A DNA stretch of 64,000 nt from Anaerostipes hadrus ATCC 29173 = JCM 17467 (GTDB lineage: Bacteria; Bacillota; Clostridia; Lachnospirales; Lachnospiraceae), in contig NZ_AP028031.1 in NCBI RefSeq assembly GCF_030296915.1, positions 1,545,501 to 1,609,500 on the forward strand. The letters are read 5' to 3'. Positions within the stretch are counted from its first letter, which is position 1, and each line of letters opens with the position of its first letter. This document shows, in pieces, positions 9,978-18,764 of this stretch. The position numbers were made by a program, and so were the translations under genes. The notes beneath the pieces were generated by a model that ran no database searches, was not told the origin of the DNA, and saw nothing but the letters and a program-made list of their open reading frames with translations.

Positions 9978-10241
9978 CTACTTTTTAAAAGCTTTACTAA
10001 TTACCTTTCCCATCTTTTCTTCATTACTATCTATGCCATACTGTATTTTATTCAATAAATCTTCCATTAGTTTCTCTATTTCCATTGCATTTGTTGAAAG
10101 CGAACCGTCAATATTTGACCCGTCAAATTTTTCTCCATAAAGATTTCCTTCTTTAATTGAATTTAACCTTCTTTTTATTTCACTTATTTCAGAATTATAT
10201 CTTTCCAATATATCATATCCTAATTGATCTTTTTTATTCAT
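9978..10241 (-). CDS. Small hypothetical protein
   Basis: 87 residues beginning MNKKDQLGYDILERYN, with a clear binding site (AGGAG, 6 nt before the ATG). It is charged, mostly helical and has no membrane segment, which suggests a small cytoplasmic coiled-coil-like protein. I recognise no family. It is flanked by a hairpin on each side, so it is a single transcription unit. It is the last gene of the AT-rich accessory block before tsf. Confidence 0.55.
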   Translation of the reverse strand: MNKKDQLGYDILERYNSEISEIKRRLNSIKEGNLYGEKFDGSNIDGSLSTNAMEIEKLMEDLLNKIQYGIDSNEEKMGKVISKAFKK

Positions 10242-10307
10242 AATATTCTCCTTCTATATCAATATTATTTACTAAATTTTATAATTTATACTTTAAAATT
10301 CTATATA

Positions 10308-10349
10308 TCAAAAAGGACATACACCTAAAATACAAGGATATATGCCCTT
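10308..10349 (-). terminator. Intrinsic terminator of rpsB-tsf
   Basis: On the minus strand the stem AAGGGCATATA pairs with TGTATGTCCTT (11 bp, two G-U pairs) and is followed by TTTTTG. It lies 52 nt after the tsf stop codon. Confidence 0.65.
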
Positions 10350-10400
10350 CAAACACTCACTAAAAAAATATCAAATTAACTCTAACAAAGAATCAATCAA

Positions 10401-11330
10401 TTATTTCAACTGAGCAGCAACCTCAGCCGCAAAGTCTTCTTCTTTCTTTTCAATACCTTCACCAGTTTCAAAACGAACGAATCCTTTGATTGTAACATTA
10501 GCTCCGTTTGCTTTAGCAACCTGTTCTACGTATTTTCCAACTGCCTGTTTTCCGTCTTCAGCTTTAACGTAAGCCTGATCTAACAGACATACTTCTTTTA
10601 ATTCTTTGTTCAGACGTCCAACGATCATCTTTTCGATGATGTTTTCTGGTTTGTCTGGGTTTTCGTTCATAGCCTGAACTTTTAAGATTTCTGTTTCATG
10701 CTCGATGTAATCTTTAGAAACTTCATCTCTGCTTGTGTATTTTGGAGAAATAGCTGCAACCTGCATTGCTACGTTTTTAGCCATCTCTTTGATCTCGTCG
10801 TTAACTACGTCTGTAGCAACTTCTACTAATACACCGATCTTACCACCAGCGTGGATGTAAGATGCAACAAATCCGTCTGCTGCAGATACTTTAGCGAATC
10901 TACGGATGTTTAAGTTTTCTCCGATAACGGCAATCTTACCATCTAATGCTTCTTTTACAGTTTTTCCAGCTTCTGCTTTAGATTCTTCTGCTAAGAATCC
11001 TTCGATATCAGCTGCTTTTGTTGTAAGAGCCTGATCAGCTACTTCTGCTACATATGTTCTGAATGTATCATTCTTAGCTACGAAGTCTGTTTCAGAGTTA
11101 ACTTCAACGATTGCTGCTTCTTTTGCATCTTCAGATACTGCTACTGCAACAAGTCCTTCAGCTGCGATACGTCCAGCTTTCTTTGCTGCTTTTGCAAGAC
11201 CGTTTTCTCTTAAAAATTCAACTGCTGCGTCCATGTCTCCGTCTGTGTTTGTAAGAGCTTTCTTACAATCCATCATTCCGGCACCAGTCATTTCTCTTAA
11301 TTCTTTTACCATTGCTGCTGTGATAGCCAT
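10401..11330 (-). CDS. tsf: Translation elongation factor Ts
   Basis: 309 residues. EF-Ts is the guanine-nucleotide exchange factor of EF-Tu, releasing GDP so that EF-Tu can reload with GTP and aminoacyl-tRNA. The N-terminal UBA-like segment reads MVKELREMTGAGMMDCKKAL, the hallmark EF-Ts motif, and the NSETDFVAKND core follows at about 79-89. Both dimerisation-core halves are present, so the protein is full length. The gene starts 35 nt after rpsB, the standard rpsB-tsf operon. A terminator follows. Confidence 0.97.
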   Translation of the reverse strand: MAITAAMVKELREMTGAGMMDCKKALTNTDGDMDAAVEFLRENGLAKAAKKAGRIAAEGLVAVAVSEDAKEAAIVEVNSETDFVAKNDTFRTYVAEVADQALTTKAADIEGFLAEESKAEAGKTVKEALDGKIAVIGENLNIRRFAKVSAADGFVASYIHAGGKIGVLVEVATDVVNDEIKEMAKNVAMQVAAISPKYTSRDEVSKDYIEHETEILKVQAMNENPDKPENIIEKMIVGRLNKELKEVCLLDQAYVKAEDGKQAVGKYVEQVAKANGANVTIKGFVRFETGEGIEKKEEDFAAEVAAQLK

Positions 11331-11365
11331 GATTCTTTTCCTCCTAAAATGAAAATGTGAATAAA

Positions 11366-12088
11366 TTATTCAGCGTCTTCTGCAACTTCTTCAGAGTCTG
11401 CATCAATTCCCTGGTTTGCTTCGATAACTGCATCAGCCATAGCAGATGTGATCAGTTTTACTGCACGGATCGCATCATCGTTTCCTGGGATGATATAATC
11501 TAATTCTTCAGGATCGCTGTTTGTATCTGCGATTCCAACAAGAGGAATTCCTAAAGTATGTGCTTCCTGTACACAGATGCTTTCTTTCTTAGGGTCTACA
11601 ACGAAGATCATGTCTGGAAGTCCACCCATTTCTTCGATTCCACCTAAGTTCTTCTGTAATTTGTCTTTTTCTTTGTTAAGTTCTAAAACTTCTCTCTTTG
11701 GAAGTACGTCAAATGTTCCGTCTTCTTCCATCTCTTTGATCTTTTTCAGTCTAGCGATTCTAGATTCGATTGTCTTGAAGTTAGTCATCATTCCACCTAA
11801 CCATCTCTGGTTTACGTAGAACATTCCGCAACGTTCTGCTTCAGCCTGAATAGAATCCTGAGCCTGTTTCTTTGTTCCTACGAACAGAATCTTTCCACCC
11901 TGTGCTACACAATCTTTTACTGCGTTGTAAGCATCGTCAACCATTCCTACAGATTTCTGTAAGTCGATGATATGGATACCATTACGCTCTGTGTAGATGT
12001 ATGGTGCCATTTTAGGGTTCCATCTTCTTGTCTGATGTCCGAAATGTACACCTGCTTCAAGTAACTGTTTCATTGAAATAACGCTCAT
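11366..12088 (-). CDS. rpsB: 30S ribosomal protein S2
   Basis: 240 residues, the usual S2 length. The start [27 protein letters not shown] is typical for the family ([11 protein letters not shown]), and [12 protein letters not shown] is the second conserved block. An acidic C-terminal tail (SEEVAEDAE) ends the protein. S2 assembles late onto the 30S head and is needed for S1 or initiation contacts. It is co-transcribed with tsf and probably feedback controlled through the leader upstream. Confidence 0.97.
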   Translation of the reverse strand: MSVISMKQLLEAGVHFGHQTRRWNPKMAPYIYTERNGIHIIDLQKSVGMVDDAYNAVKDCVAQGGKILFVGTKKQAQDSIQAEAERCGMFYVNQRWLGGMMTNFKTIESRIARLKKIKEMEEDGTFDVLPKREVLELNKEKDKLQKNLGGIEEMGGLPDMIFVVDPKKESICVQEAHTLGIPLVGIADTNSDPEELDYIIPGNDDAIRAVKLITSAMADAVIEANQGIDADSEEVAEDAE

Positions 12089-12219
12089 TTTAAATCTCCT
12101 TTAGTTTTTGCTTCCGCTATTTTCATCGTTCTGACAAACCTCTTGGGCACTTACCAGAATTCCAATAGCGTGTTTATTTTTACCTATGACAGTATATCAA
12201 ACCTTGTCCTTCTTTGCAA
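12089..12219 (-). promoter_or_regulatory. rpsB promoter and leader
   Basis: A consensus-like promoter has TTGCAA (-35, 12214-12219), a 17-nt spacer and TATACT (-10, 12191-12196). About 95 nt of leader follow before rpsB. In the leader GCTATT near 12165 can pair with AATAGC near 12117, just ahead of the rpsB start; this resembles the autoregulatory S2 leaders known in bacteria, but I cannot confirm the class. Confidence 0.5.
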
Positions 12220-12245
12220 GAACTTTTTCTTTAATTCTAAAAGAA

Positions 12246-13013
12246 TTAATCAAGCTTTGTGATCTCGTCAAATATAAAGTCATTCACTACCTTAATATAT
12301 GTTCCTTTCATACCAGAGGATCTTGTCTCAACAACTCCGGCACTTTCTAGTTTCCTTAGTGCGTTTACAACAACAGATCTTGTGATCCCGAATCTGTCTG
12401 CGATCTTACTTGCAACTAAGACTCCTTCATTGCCTTCTAATTCTTCTAAGATATGGATCACTGCTTTGTGTTCTGTGAAGGATAATGTACTGATCGCGGA
12501 ATCAACGATTCCTTTCTTTCTTCGTTCCTGTTCCACTTCTTCGCTTACAGATCTTAACATTTCAAGTCCGACAACGGTTGTTCCATATTCCGCTAAGATA
12601 ATATCATCAATGGAATAATTTTCTCTCTGGCGGTACATAAATAATGTTCCGAATCTCTCTCCTGCGATATCGATCGGTGCGATGATCGCATAGTAATCAT
12701 CAACGTCTGACTCAAATCCCAGTGTGGAAAGGCTGACATTTTCATTGGTGGAAAGAATCGTTAATAGTCTTTCATTTAGTGAAAAATCAACATAATCTTT
12801 AACATTTCCTGAGATCAGCTGATGAAGCACTTCGATGTGGTCTGCTTTATTTTTACCTAAGATCTTTCCTTTTTTACTGATGACAAGGACGTTTGAATTC
12901 ATTACTTCTGTCAGAACTTTACAGATATCATTAAATACAACTTTCTGTGAATTGTTATTATGAAGTAATTTATTGATCTTTCTTGTTTTATCTAGTAATT
13001 GTATACTACTCAT
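12246..13013 (-). CDS. codY: CodY, global transcription regulator
   Basis: 255 residues, close to the family norm of about 260. An N-terminal GAF domain (residues about 1-150) senses branched-chain amino acids, and the C-terminal winged-helix domain carries the conserved segment FGITRSVVVNALRKLESAG near residue 210. CodY represses nitrogen and carbon stress genes when isoleucine, leucine, valine and GTP are plentiful. It sits directly downstream of topA (15-nt gap), the usual comM-dprA-topA-codY order of Clostridia. Confidence 0.95.
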   Translation of the reverse strand: MSSIQLLDKTRKINKLLHNNNSQKVVFNDICKVLTEVMNSNVLVISKKGKILGKNKADHIEVLHQLISGNVKDYVDFSLNERLLTILSTNENVSLSTLGFESDVDDYYAIIAPIDIAGERFGTLFMYRQRENYSIDDIILAEYGTTVVGLEMLRSVSEEVEQERRKKGIVDSAISTLSFTEHKAVIHILEELEGNEGVLVASKIADRFGITRSVVVNALRKLESAGVVETRSSGMKGTYIKVVNDFIFDEITKLD

Positions 13014-13028
13014 CTATATTTTTTCTCC

Positions 13029-15137
13029 TTATTTTGACACTGACTCCCCAGAAGTCTCTTTCTCTTTTGCATCTTCTGGCATGCTGCATACGAATCCACA
13101 TTCCTTGCTAGAGCATACAAGCTTCTTACCTTTTTCGATCATATAGCTTCCGCATTTTTCACATTTGACTGTGGATGGTTTCTGCCATGACATAAATTCA
13201 CATTCCGGATTATTTTCACATCCGTAATATTTTCTTCCTTTTTTCGTTTTCTTTAAGACAACTTCTCCGCCGCACATTGGGCATGGGATTCCGACTTTTT
13301 CAAAATGTGGTTTTGTATTTCTGCATTCTGGGAATCCAGGGCATGCAAGGAATTTCCCATATGGTCCGTACTTCACGACCATATTTCTTCCACATTCATC
13401 GCAGATAACGTCTGTGACTTCGTCTTCGATCTTGATCTTCTCTAATTCTTTTTCTGCATTCTTCACTGCGATCTCAAAGTCTGGGTAGAAGTTTTCAATG
13501 ACAGATTTCCAATGGACTTTACCTTCTTCTACCATATCAAGCAGACCTTCCATCATCGCTGTGAAGTTCACATCGACGATACTTGCAAATGCTTTCTTCA
13601 TCATGTTGTTGACTGCTTCTCCAAGCTCCGTGACATATAAGTTCTTCTTTTCTTTGACAACATAACGTCTTGCTGTGATCGTTGAGATCGTTGGTGCGTA
13701 AGTACTTGGACGTCCAATTCCAAACTCTTCTAGTGTCTTAACTAAAGATGCTTCTGTATAATGAGCTGGTGGCTGTGTAAAATGCTGTTTTGGTTCTAAA
13801 TCATTCAATGTAAGTTTGGTATCTTCATCGATGGATTTTAACATTACATTTCCTTCGGATTTCTCGTTGTTAATGTTATATACGGATAGGAATCCATCGA
13901 AGGCGATCTTGCTTGCGGATGCATTAAAACGATAATCTCCGGCAGCGATCTTTACGGATGTATTCTCGTATTTGGCTGGTGCCATACGGCTTGCCATGAA
14001 ACGGTTCCAGATCAGCTGGTATAAACGGAACTGATCTCTTGATAGTTCATCTTTGATGCTTGCTGGTGAGTTTGTCATGTAGGTTGGTCGGATGGCTTCA
14101 TGTGCATCCTGTACTTTCTTGTCGTCTTTCTTGGCAACAGTTCCTGCTCCAACGAACTCGGCTCCATAAGCTTCCTTGATATATTCTTTCGCTGCTGCAT
14201 CGGCTTCTACAGAGATACGTGTGGAGTCTGTACGTAAGTATGTGATCAGACCGACAGTCCCCTGTCCTTTGATATTGACACCTTCATATAACTGCTGTGC
14301 GATACGCATTGTTTTCTGTGGTGCGAAGTTTAACTTACTGGATGCATCCTGCTGAAGAGTACTTGTCGTAAATGGAAGTGGGCTCTTCTTTAATCGTTCT
14401 GTGACTTTCACTCCTTCGACGGTGAATTCTTTTCCTTTTAAATAGGATAAGATCTCATTCATCTCTTCTTCACTATGGATCTCGATCTTCTGTTCTTTAT
14501 TGCCGATCAGTTTGGCTTCTAATGGCTTTTTGCTTCCTTTGACATTTAATAAGGCTTCTAAGGACCAGTATTCCTGTGGAATAAACAGGTTGATCTCTTC
14601 TTCCCTGTCACAGATCAGGCGTAGAGCTACGGACTGAACTCGTCCAGCACTTAAACCTCGTTTGATCTTTGCCCAGAGAATCGGACTGATCTGGTATCCT
14701 ACGATTCGGTCCAGAACACGTCTTGCCTGCTGTGCATCGACTAAATTCATATCGATGTCTCTTGCGTGTTTGATGGAGTCTTTGACAGCTGTTTTTGTGA
14801 TCTCATTAAATGTGATTCGGCTGTAGTTTTTGTTCTCCAGTTTTAATGCGTAATATAAATGCCATGAGATGGCTTCTCCTTCACGGTCCGGGTCAGTCGC
14901 GAGGTATACTTTGTCTGCTTTTTTTACCGCTTTACGAAGAGCTGCTAATACTTCACCCTTCCCACGAATCGTAATGTACTTTGGTTCAAAGTCATTCTCG
15001 ATATCTATTCCTAAGGTACTCTTTGGCAGATCGCGAACATGCCCGTTGGACGCGATCACTTCGTAATTCCTGCCCAGGAACTTTTTGATTGTTTTGGCTT
15101 TCGCCGGTGATTCGACGATAACTAGATATTTTGGCAT
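13029..15137 (-). CDS. topA: DNA topoisomerase I
   Basis: 702 residues. The TOPRIM domain starts MPKYLVIVESPAKAKTIKKF, with ATDPDREGEAISWH near 80; the catalytic Tyr lies in LITYLRTDSTR (about 298). The C-terminus has three Cys4 zinc fingers (CDECGRNM..., CPMCGGEV..., CEKCGSYM...), one further than some family members. It relaxes negative supercoils behind RNA polymerase. It is 17 nt after dprA and 15 nt before codY. Confidence 0.97.
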   Translation of the reverse strand: MPKYLVIVESPAKAKTIKKFLGRNYEVIASNGHVRDLPKSTLGIDIENDFEPKYITIRGKGEVLAALRKAVKKADKVYLATDPDREGEAISWHLYYALKLENKNYSRITFNEITKTAVKDSIKHARDIDMNLVDAQQARRVLDRIVGYQISPILWAKIKRGLSAGRVQSVALRLICDREEEINLFIPQEYWSLEALLNVKGSKKPLEAKLIGNKEQKIEIHSEEEMNEILSYLKGKEFTVEGVKVTERLKKSPLPFTTSTLQQDASSKLNFAPQKTMRIAQQLYEGVNIKGQGTVGLITYLRTDSTRISVEADAAAKEYIKEAYGAEFVGAGTVAKKDDKKVQDAHEAIRPTYMTNSPASIKDELSRDQFRLYQLIWNRFMASRMAPAKYENTSVKIAAGDYRFNASASKIAFDGFLSVYNINNEKSEGNVMLKSIDEDTKLTLNDLEPKQHFTQPPAHYTEASLVKTLEEFGIGRPSTYAPTISTITARRYVVKEKKNLYVTELGEAVNNMMKKAFASIVDVNFTAMMEGLLDMVEEGKVHWKSVIENFYPDFEIAVKNAEKELEKIKIEDEVTDVICDECGRNMVVKYGPYGKFLACPGFPECRNTKPHFEKVGIPCPMCGGEVVLKKTKKGRKYYGCENNPECEFMSWQKPSTVKCEKCGSYMIEKGKKLVCSSKECGFVCSMPEDAKEKETSGESVSK

Positions 15138-15154
15138 ATAGTATTACCCCTTGT

Positions 15155-16237
15155 TTACATTTTTTTGATATATAAGTTCTGATGGATCTGTTTGATATAT
15201 CCTTTCGCTTCTAATTGAAATAAAGCTTGGATCACTTCTTCATAAGAATCTTGGGATGTACTAAAGATCTCATCAATATATTTCGGTTTCAAACTCAACA
15301 TATCATACACCCTTTTTTCTGCCTTTGCAAGAGATTTTGCACTATGCTTTGGAAATTTTCGTGAAAATCCCGTGAATTCTGAAAATTCTGTTAAAATATC
15401 GTCGACATTTTCAACTAATTTTGCTCCTTGTTTGATCAATCCATGACACCCTTGACAATGTTTGTCTGTGATCATTCCGGGAACCGCGAACACTTCTTTG
15501 TTCTGATCAAGCCCGCAATCCGCCGTGATCAGCGATCCGCTCCTTGCTCTGGCTTCTGTGACGAGGATTCCATCACTTAATCCACTGATGATTCGGTTCC
15601 TTTCTGGAAAATGCCATTTGAGCGGTTCACTGCCTGGCGGGTACTCAGAAATAACTGTCTGATTCGCATACATGTCATAAAATAACTGAAAATTTTCTTT
15701 TGGGTAAATGAGATCGATCCCACATCCTAAAACCCCAACAGCCTGTCCTTTTTTGTCGATTATTTCACGGTGAACCGTCCCATCTACGCCCCTTGCGAGT
15801 CCACTTACGATCTGTACACCTTGCTGAGCCAGCTCTTTTGCGAACTTTTTTGAGATTTCGAATCCATAAGTTGTCGGATATCTTGATCCAACGATCGCTA
15901 TTGACAGTTCTTTTTCTTCATATGGCTGACCTTTTTGAAAAATCCCATACGGAGCATCGTAGATCTTCCTCAATCGATTCGGGTAAGCAGCTTCTTTTTG
16001 AATGATAAAACGAATATTTTCACGATACAAGGCTTCATAGCCTTTCTGAATTGCTGTTTCATCTCTGGAATGAACGAAACGATCGTATTCAAGTTGTGTC
16101 ATGTGTTGTTTTAAGATTGCTGGGTTGATCTTATAGAGTTCTTTTGGATGAATGAAGATATCCATCAATTCTTTTTGCTTCTTGATCGGCAATCGGACTT
16201 TGCCGCATAGCCAGTACCAATATAATTTATCTTCCAT
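15155..16237 (-). CDS. dprA: DNA processing protein A
   Basis: 360 residues from ATG 16237, which has AGAGG 9 nt before it; a TTG two codons earlier is also in frame. An N-terminal helical domain is followed by the Rossmann-fold core with IVGSRYPTTYG, SGLARGVDGTVHREII and GCGIDLIYPKENFQLF, and a C-terminal winged-helix-like segment. DprA loads RecA on incoming single-stranded DNA in natural transformation. The gene overlaps comM by 11 nt. Its presence does not prove competence, as it is widely kept. Confidence 0.95.
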   Translation of the reverse strand: MEDKLYWYWLCGKVRLPIKKQKELMDIFIHPKELYKINPAILKQHMTQLEYDRFVHSRDETAIQKGYEALYRENIRFIIQKEAAYPNRLRKIYDAPYGIFQKGQPYEEKELSIAIVGSRYPTTYGFEISKKFAKELAQQGVQIVSGLARGVDGTVHREIIDKKGQAVGVLGCGIDLIYPKENFQLFYDMYANQTVISEYPPGSEPLKWHFPERNRIISGLSDGILVTEARARSGSLITADCGLDQNKEVFAVPGMITDKHCQGCHGLIKQGAKLVENVDDILTEFSEFTGFSRKFPKHSAKSLAKAEKRVYDMLSLKPKYIDEIFSTSQDSYEEVIQALFQLEAKGYIKQIHQNLYIKKM

Positions 16238-17768
16238 ATTCAAGCACCTCTTTGATAAATCCTGTATTTCTGAAGGTCATGGCTTCCATCAGGTGGATCG
16301 GTTTGATCTCTGATTCATTTTCCATAAGCATGATCGTCAGTGCTACTTTTAAAATCTTATCCATTCCTCGCCTTGTGATCTTGCCAGATCGATAGGCGAT
16401 ATCTAAAATCTCTTTGCATTCTTTGGATAAATGAAGGAGCTTGTTTAACTGTATGTGGCTTAAATGGCTGGTATCACTGCATTGATAGTTTTTTAATAAC
16501 TTTTTTTCTCTTTGGATGGTTGTTTCGATGCGTTCTTTGATCTGATCGGATGTTTCTTGACTCTCTTTTTGTATCTTCTGTGTATCAGCCTCTTTTTTAC
16601 TTAGACATAGGACCATGTCAAAACGGTCTAAGATCGGACCGGACAATTTCTTTAGATAACGCTTTTTTTCATGATAAGTACATCGGCAGATCCCATCTTC
16701 CAATCCATAACCACAAGGACATGGATTCATGGTGGCGATCAGTTGAAAGTCTGCCGGAAACTTGTGGTAGATCCCATTTCTGGTGATATCGATCGTTCCA
16801 TCTTCCAATGGCTGTCTGAGTGCTTCGATACATTCTGTTTTAAATTCCATAAATTCGTCCAGAAATAAAATGCCATGATGTGCTAATGTGATCTCTCCTG
16901 CCGTCGGCGTCTTGCCGCCTCCAAGGAATGCAGCTTTCGGGATCATTGGATGTGGCTGGCGAAATGGTCTGGTATTGTCTTCTAAATACCGTGGAATTCC
17001 AGTGGCATCATAGATTGCCTGAACTTCCATCTTCTCTTCTTTTGATAGTTGTGGGAGAATGGTCGGGATCCTTCTGGCTGCCATTGTTTTTCCTGAACCT
17101 GGGGAACCAATGATCAATAGATGATGTCTTCCAGTGACCGCGATCTCCATCGCTCTTTTTAAATGTTGTTGTCCGATGATGTCACTGAAGTCTTCTTCTG
17201 ACTCTTCCTTTTGATAAGTTGTTGCACTTCTGCAACTTTTTTGATGATATGTTCCATGAAAATAGTCCAGGACATCCTGTAAACTGTCCATAAATACCAC
17301 TTCAATATCTTCAATCCCTCTTAGAGAATTCTCATCTTCACTTGCCGCAAAGAACTTGTGAATTCCTTGTTTTCTTGCTTCTAAAACGATCGGAAGGCAG
17401 TTTCCTACACCTCTGATCTTGCCGTTTAGTCCTAATTCTCCCATGATACAGATGTCATCTAACTTGCTTGCATCGATTAAATTCAGGCATCCTAAAAAGG
17501 CCACGGCGATCGGGAAATCGAACGCGGTTCCGTTCTTTCTTATATTGGCTGGGGATAAATTAACGGTGATCTTCATCGACGGTAAGGGATGGCCGATGGA
17601 GCGCAGTGCTGATGCAACCCGCTCTTTTGCTTCCATGGATTCTTTGGAAAGATAGCCTACCATTGTAAAATATGGCAGGCCGTTTCTGATCTCTACTTCT
17701 ACGTGGATGAGCTTTCCACTCACTCCACTGACGATTCCTGTGATTACTTCCTGATAAATAATACTCAA
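16227..17768 (-). CDS. comM: ComM/YifB family Mg-chelatase-like ATPase
   Basis: 513 residues. The N-terminal ChlI-like domain carries GLPYFTMVGYLSKESMEAKERV; the AAA+ core has Walker A GSPGSGKT (about 220), Walker B ILFLDEF, and FQLIATMNPCPCGY with the conserved Cys residues. ComM is a hexameric branch-migration helicase that extends recombination during transformation. No ATG is available: an in-frame TGA lies five codons upstream, leaving TTG at 17768, which abuts AAGGAG directly, or ATT at 17762 or 17759, with spacing of 6 or 9 nt. Family alignment (start four residues before the conserved Tyr) slightly favours the TTG. Confidence 0.92.
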   Translation of the reverse strand: MSIIYQEVITGIVSGVSGKLIHVEVEIRNGLPYFTMVGYLSKESMEAKERVASALRSIGHPLPSMKITVNLSPANIRKNGTAFDFPIAVAFLGCLNLIDASKLDDICIMGELGLNGKIRGVGNCLPIVLEARKQGIHKFFAASEDENSLRGIEDIEVVFMDSLQDVLDYFHGTYHQKSCRSATTYQKEESEEDFSDIIGQQHLKRAMEIAVTGRHHLLIIGSPGSGKTMAARRIPTILPQLSKEEKMEVQAIYDATGIPRYLEDNTRPFRQPHPMIPKAAFLGGGKTPTAGEITLAHHGILFLDEFMEFKTECIEALRQPLEDGTIDITRNGIYHKFPADFQLIATMNPCPCGYGLEDGICRCTYHEKKRYLKKLSGPILDRFDMVLCLSKKEADTQKIQKESQETSDQIKERIETTIQREKKLLKNYQCSDTSHLSHIQLNKLLHLSKECKEILDIAYRSGKITRRGMDKILKVALTIMLMENESEIKPIHLMEAMTFRNTGFIKEVLEYGR

Positions 17769-17814
17769 CTCCTTCTCTTCTCAAAAAGGAAGCTGGTTTC
17801 AAAATGATATGGTT

Positions 17815-17843
17815 AGTTTATCACAAAAGTAATATTTTTACAA
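17815..17843 (-). promoter_or_regulatory. Candidate promoter of comM-dprA-topA-codY
   Basis: Minus-strand TTGTAA (17838-17843), a 17-nt spacer and TAAACT (17815-17820), about 40 nt before the comM start region. Placement and spacing fit; the -10 is imperfect. Confidence 0.45.
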
Positions 17844-17868
17844 TCTTGTTTATTCAAAACAATTGTGA

Positions 17869-18318
17869 TTATTTTAATAATTTCTTTAATTCACTCATAA
17901 ATGTGTTCACATCTTTGAATTCACGGTAAATGGCTGCAAATCTTACGTATGCAACTTCATTTAAATCCTTTAATTTGTCCATGACCATCTCTCCGATCAC
18001 AGATGTTTCAACTTCTCTTGTTCCCATGTTATAGATCTTTGTCTCGATCTCATCGATCGCTGCTTCGATCTGCCCCATGGATACTGGGAGTTTGTGACAG
18101 GATTGTACGATTCCATTCCGGATCTTGTTTCGATCGTAGAGTTGTCGTGTCTTGTCTTTCTTGATGACACTCAACGGTTCTGTCTCTATCTTCTCATAAG
18201 TTGTAAAACGTTTTCCGCATTCGTCACATTGTCTTCTTCTACGGATCGCATTGTTGTCTTCTGCCGGTCTGGAATCTACGACTCTGGAATTCTCACTTCC
18301 ACAATATGGGCATCTCAT
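17869..18318 (-). CDS. nrdR: Ribonucleotide reductase regulator NrdR
   Basis: 149 residues, the family norm. It opens with a zinc ribbon, CPYCGSENSRVVDSR, with a second pair CDECGKRF, then an ATP-cone domain (LSVIKKDKTRQLYDRNKI). NrdR binds NrdR boxes when (d)ATP is bound and represses ribonucleotide reductase genes. The start has GGAGG 9 nt upstream. It is 70 nt downstream of the ylmC-like gene and 51 nt upstream of the comM promoter. Confidence 0.97.
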   Translation of the reverse strand: MRCPYCGSENSRVVDSRPAEDNNAIRRRRQCDECGKRFTTYEKIETEPLSVIKKDKTRQLYDRNKIRNGIVQSCHKLPVSMGQIEAAIDEIETKIYNMGTREVETSVIGEMVMDKLKDLNEVAYVRFAAIYREFKDVNTFMSELKKLLK

Positions 18319-18387
18319 CTTCTTGTACCTCCGTGTTTTTACTGCTTGAAGTATATCATTTTTTCTGTAGAAAAGAAAGCTTTTCTT

Positions 18388-18636
18388 TTATTTCAGGCAT
18401 TCTTTTTCGTTGATATCGACTAGAATCGTATCTCTGCCGATCCTTACAATGCATTTGTAGGGGATTTTGTAAACTTTATTCTTGCCAACGCATATGAGCA
18501 TCTTCGTTGTTTTGGGAACGATCAGATAACAGATCTTACCCGTATGGATTTCAAATTCGAGGTCTAGGACAAAGCCTAAACATTCTCCTGTATTACAATT
18601 GATCACATCTTTTTGCCGAAGTTCGAGAAATTTCAT
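18388..18636 (-). CDS. ylmC: YlmC/YmxH family PRC-barrel protein
   Basis: 82 residues from ATG 18636, preceded by AGGA at 8 nt; an upstream ATG (18684) adds 16 residues not seen in the family and has no binding site. The body KFLELRQKDVINCNTGECLG...FVLDLEFEIHTGKICYLIVP is the typical PRC-barrel of YlmC/YmxH, often linked to sporulation genes. Its role is not firmly known. It sits between nrdR and the rnf operon terminator. Confidence 0.85.
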   Translation of the reverse strand: MKFLELRQKDVINCNTGECLGFVLDLEFEIHTGKICYLIVPKTTKMLICVGKNKVYKIPYKCIVRIGRDTILVDINEKECLK

Positions 18637-18695
18637 GTCAGGAATCCTTTTTCTTCCTATTATAATAGTATTCTTTTTTTCCATGAATAGAAGCA

Positions 18696-18733
18696 GAAAA
18701 AAGCAGGAGATTCTGATCTCTCGAATCTCCTGC
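18696..18733 (-). terminator. Terminator of the rnf operon
   Basis: Perfect 11-bp stem GCAGGAGATTC/GAATCTCCTGC (arms 18703-18713 and 18723-18733), followed on the minus strand by TTTTTT. It lies about 32 nt after the rnfB stop. Confidence 0.85.
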
Positions 18734-18764
18734 TTCTTTATTATTATAATGATATAAAGAAAGA

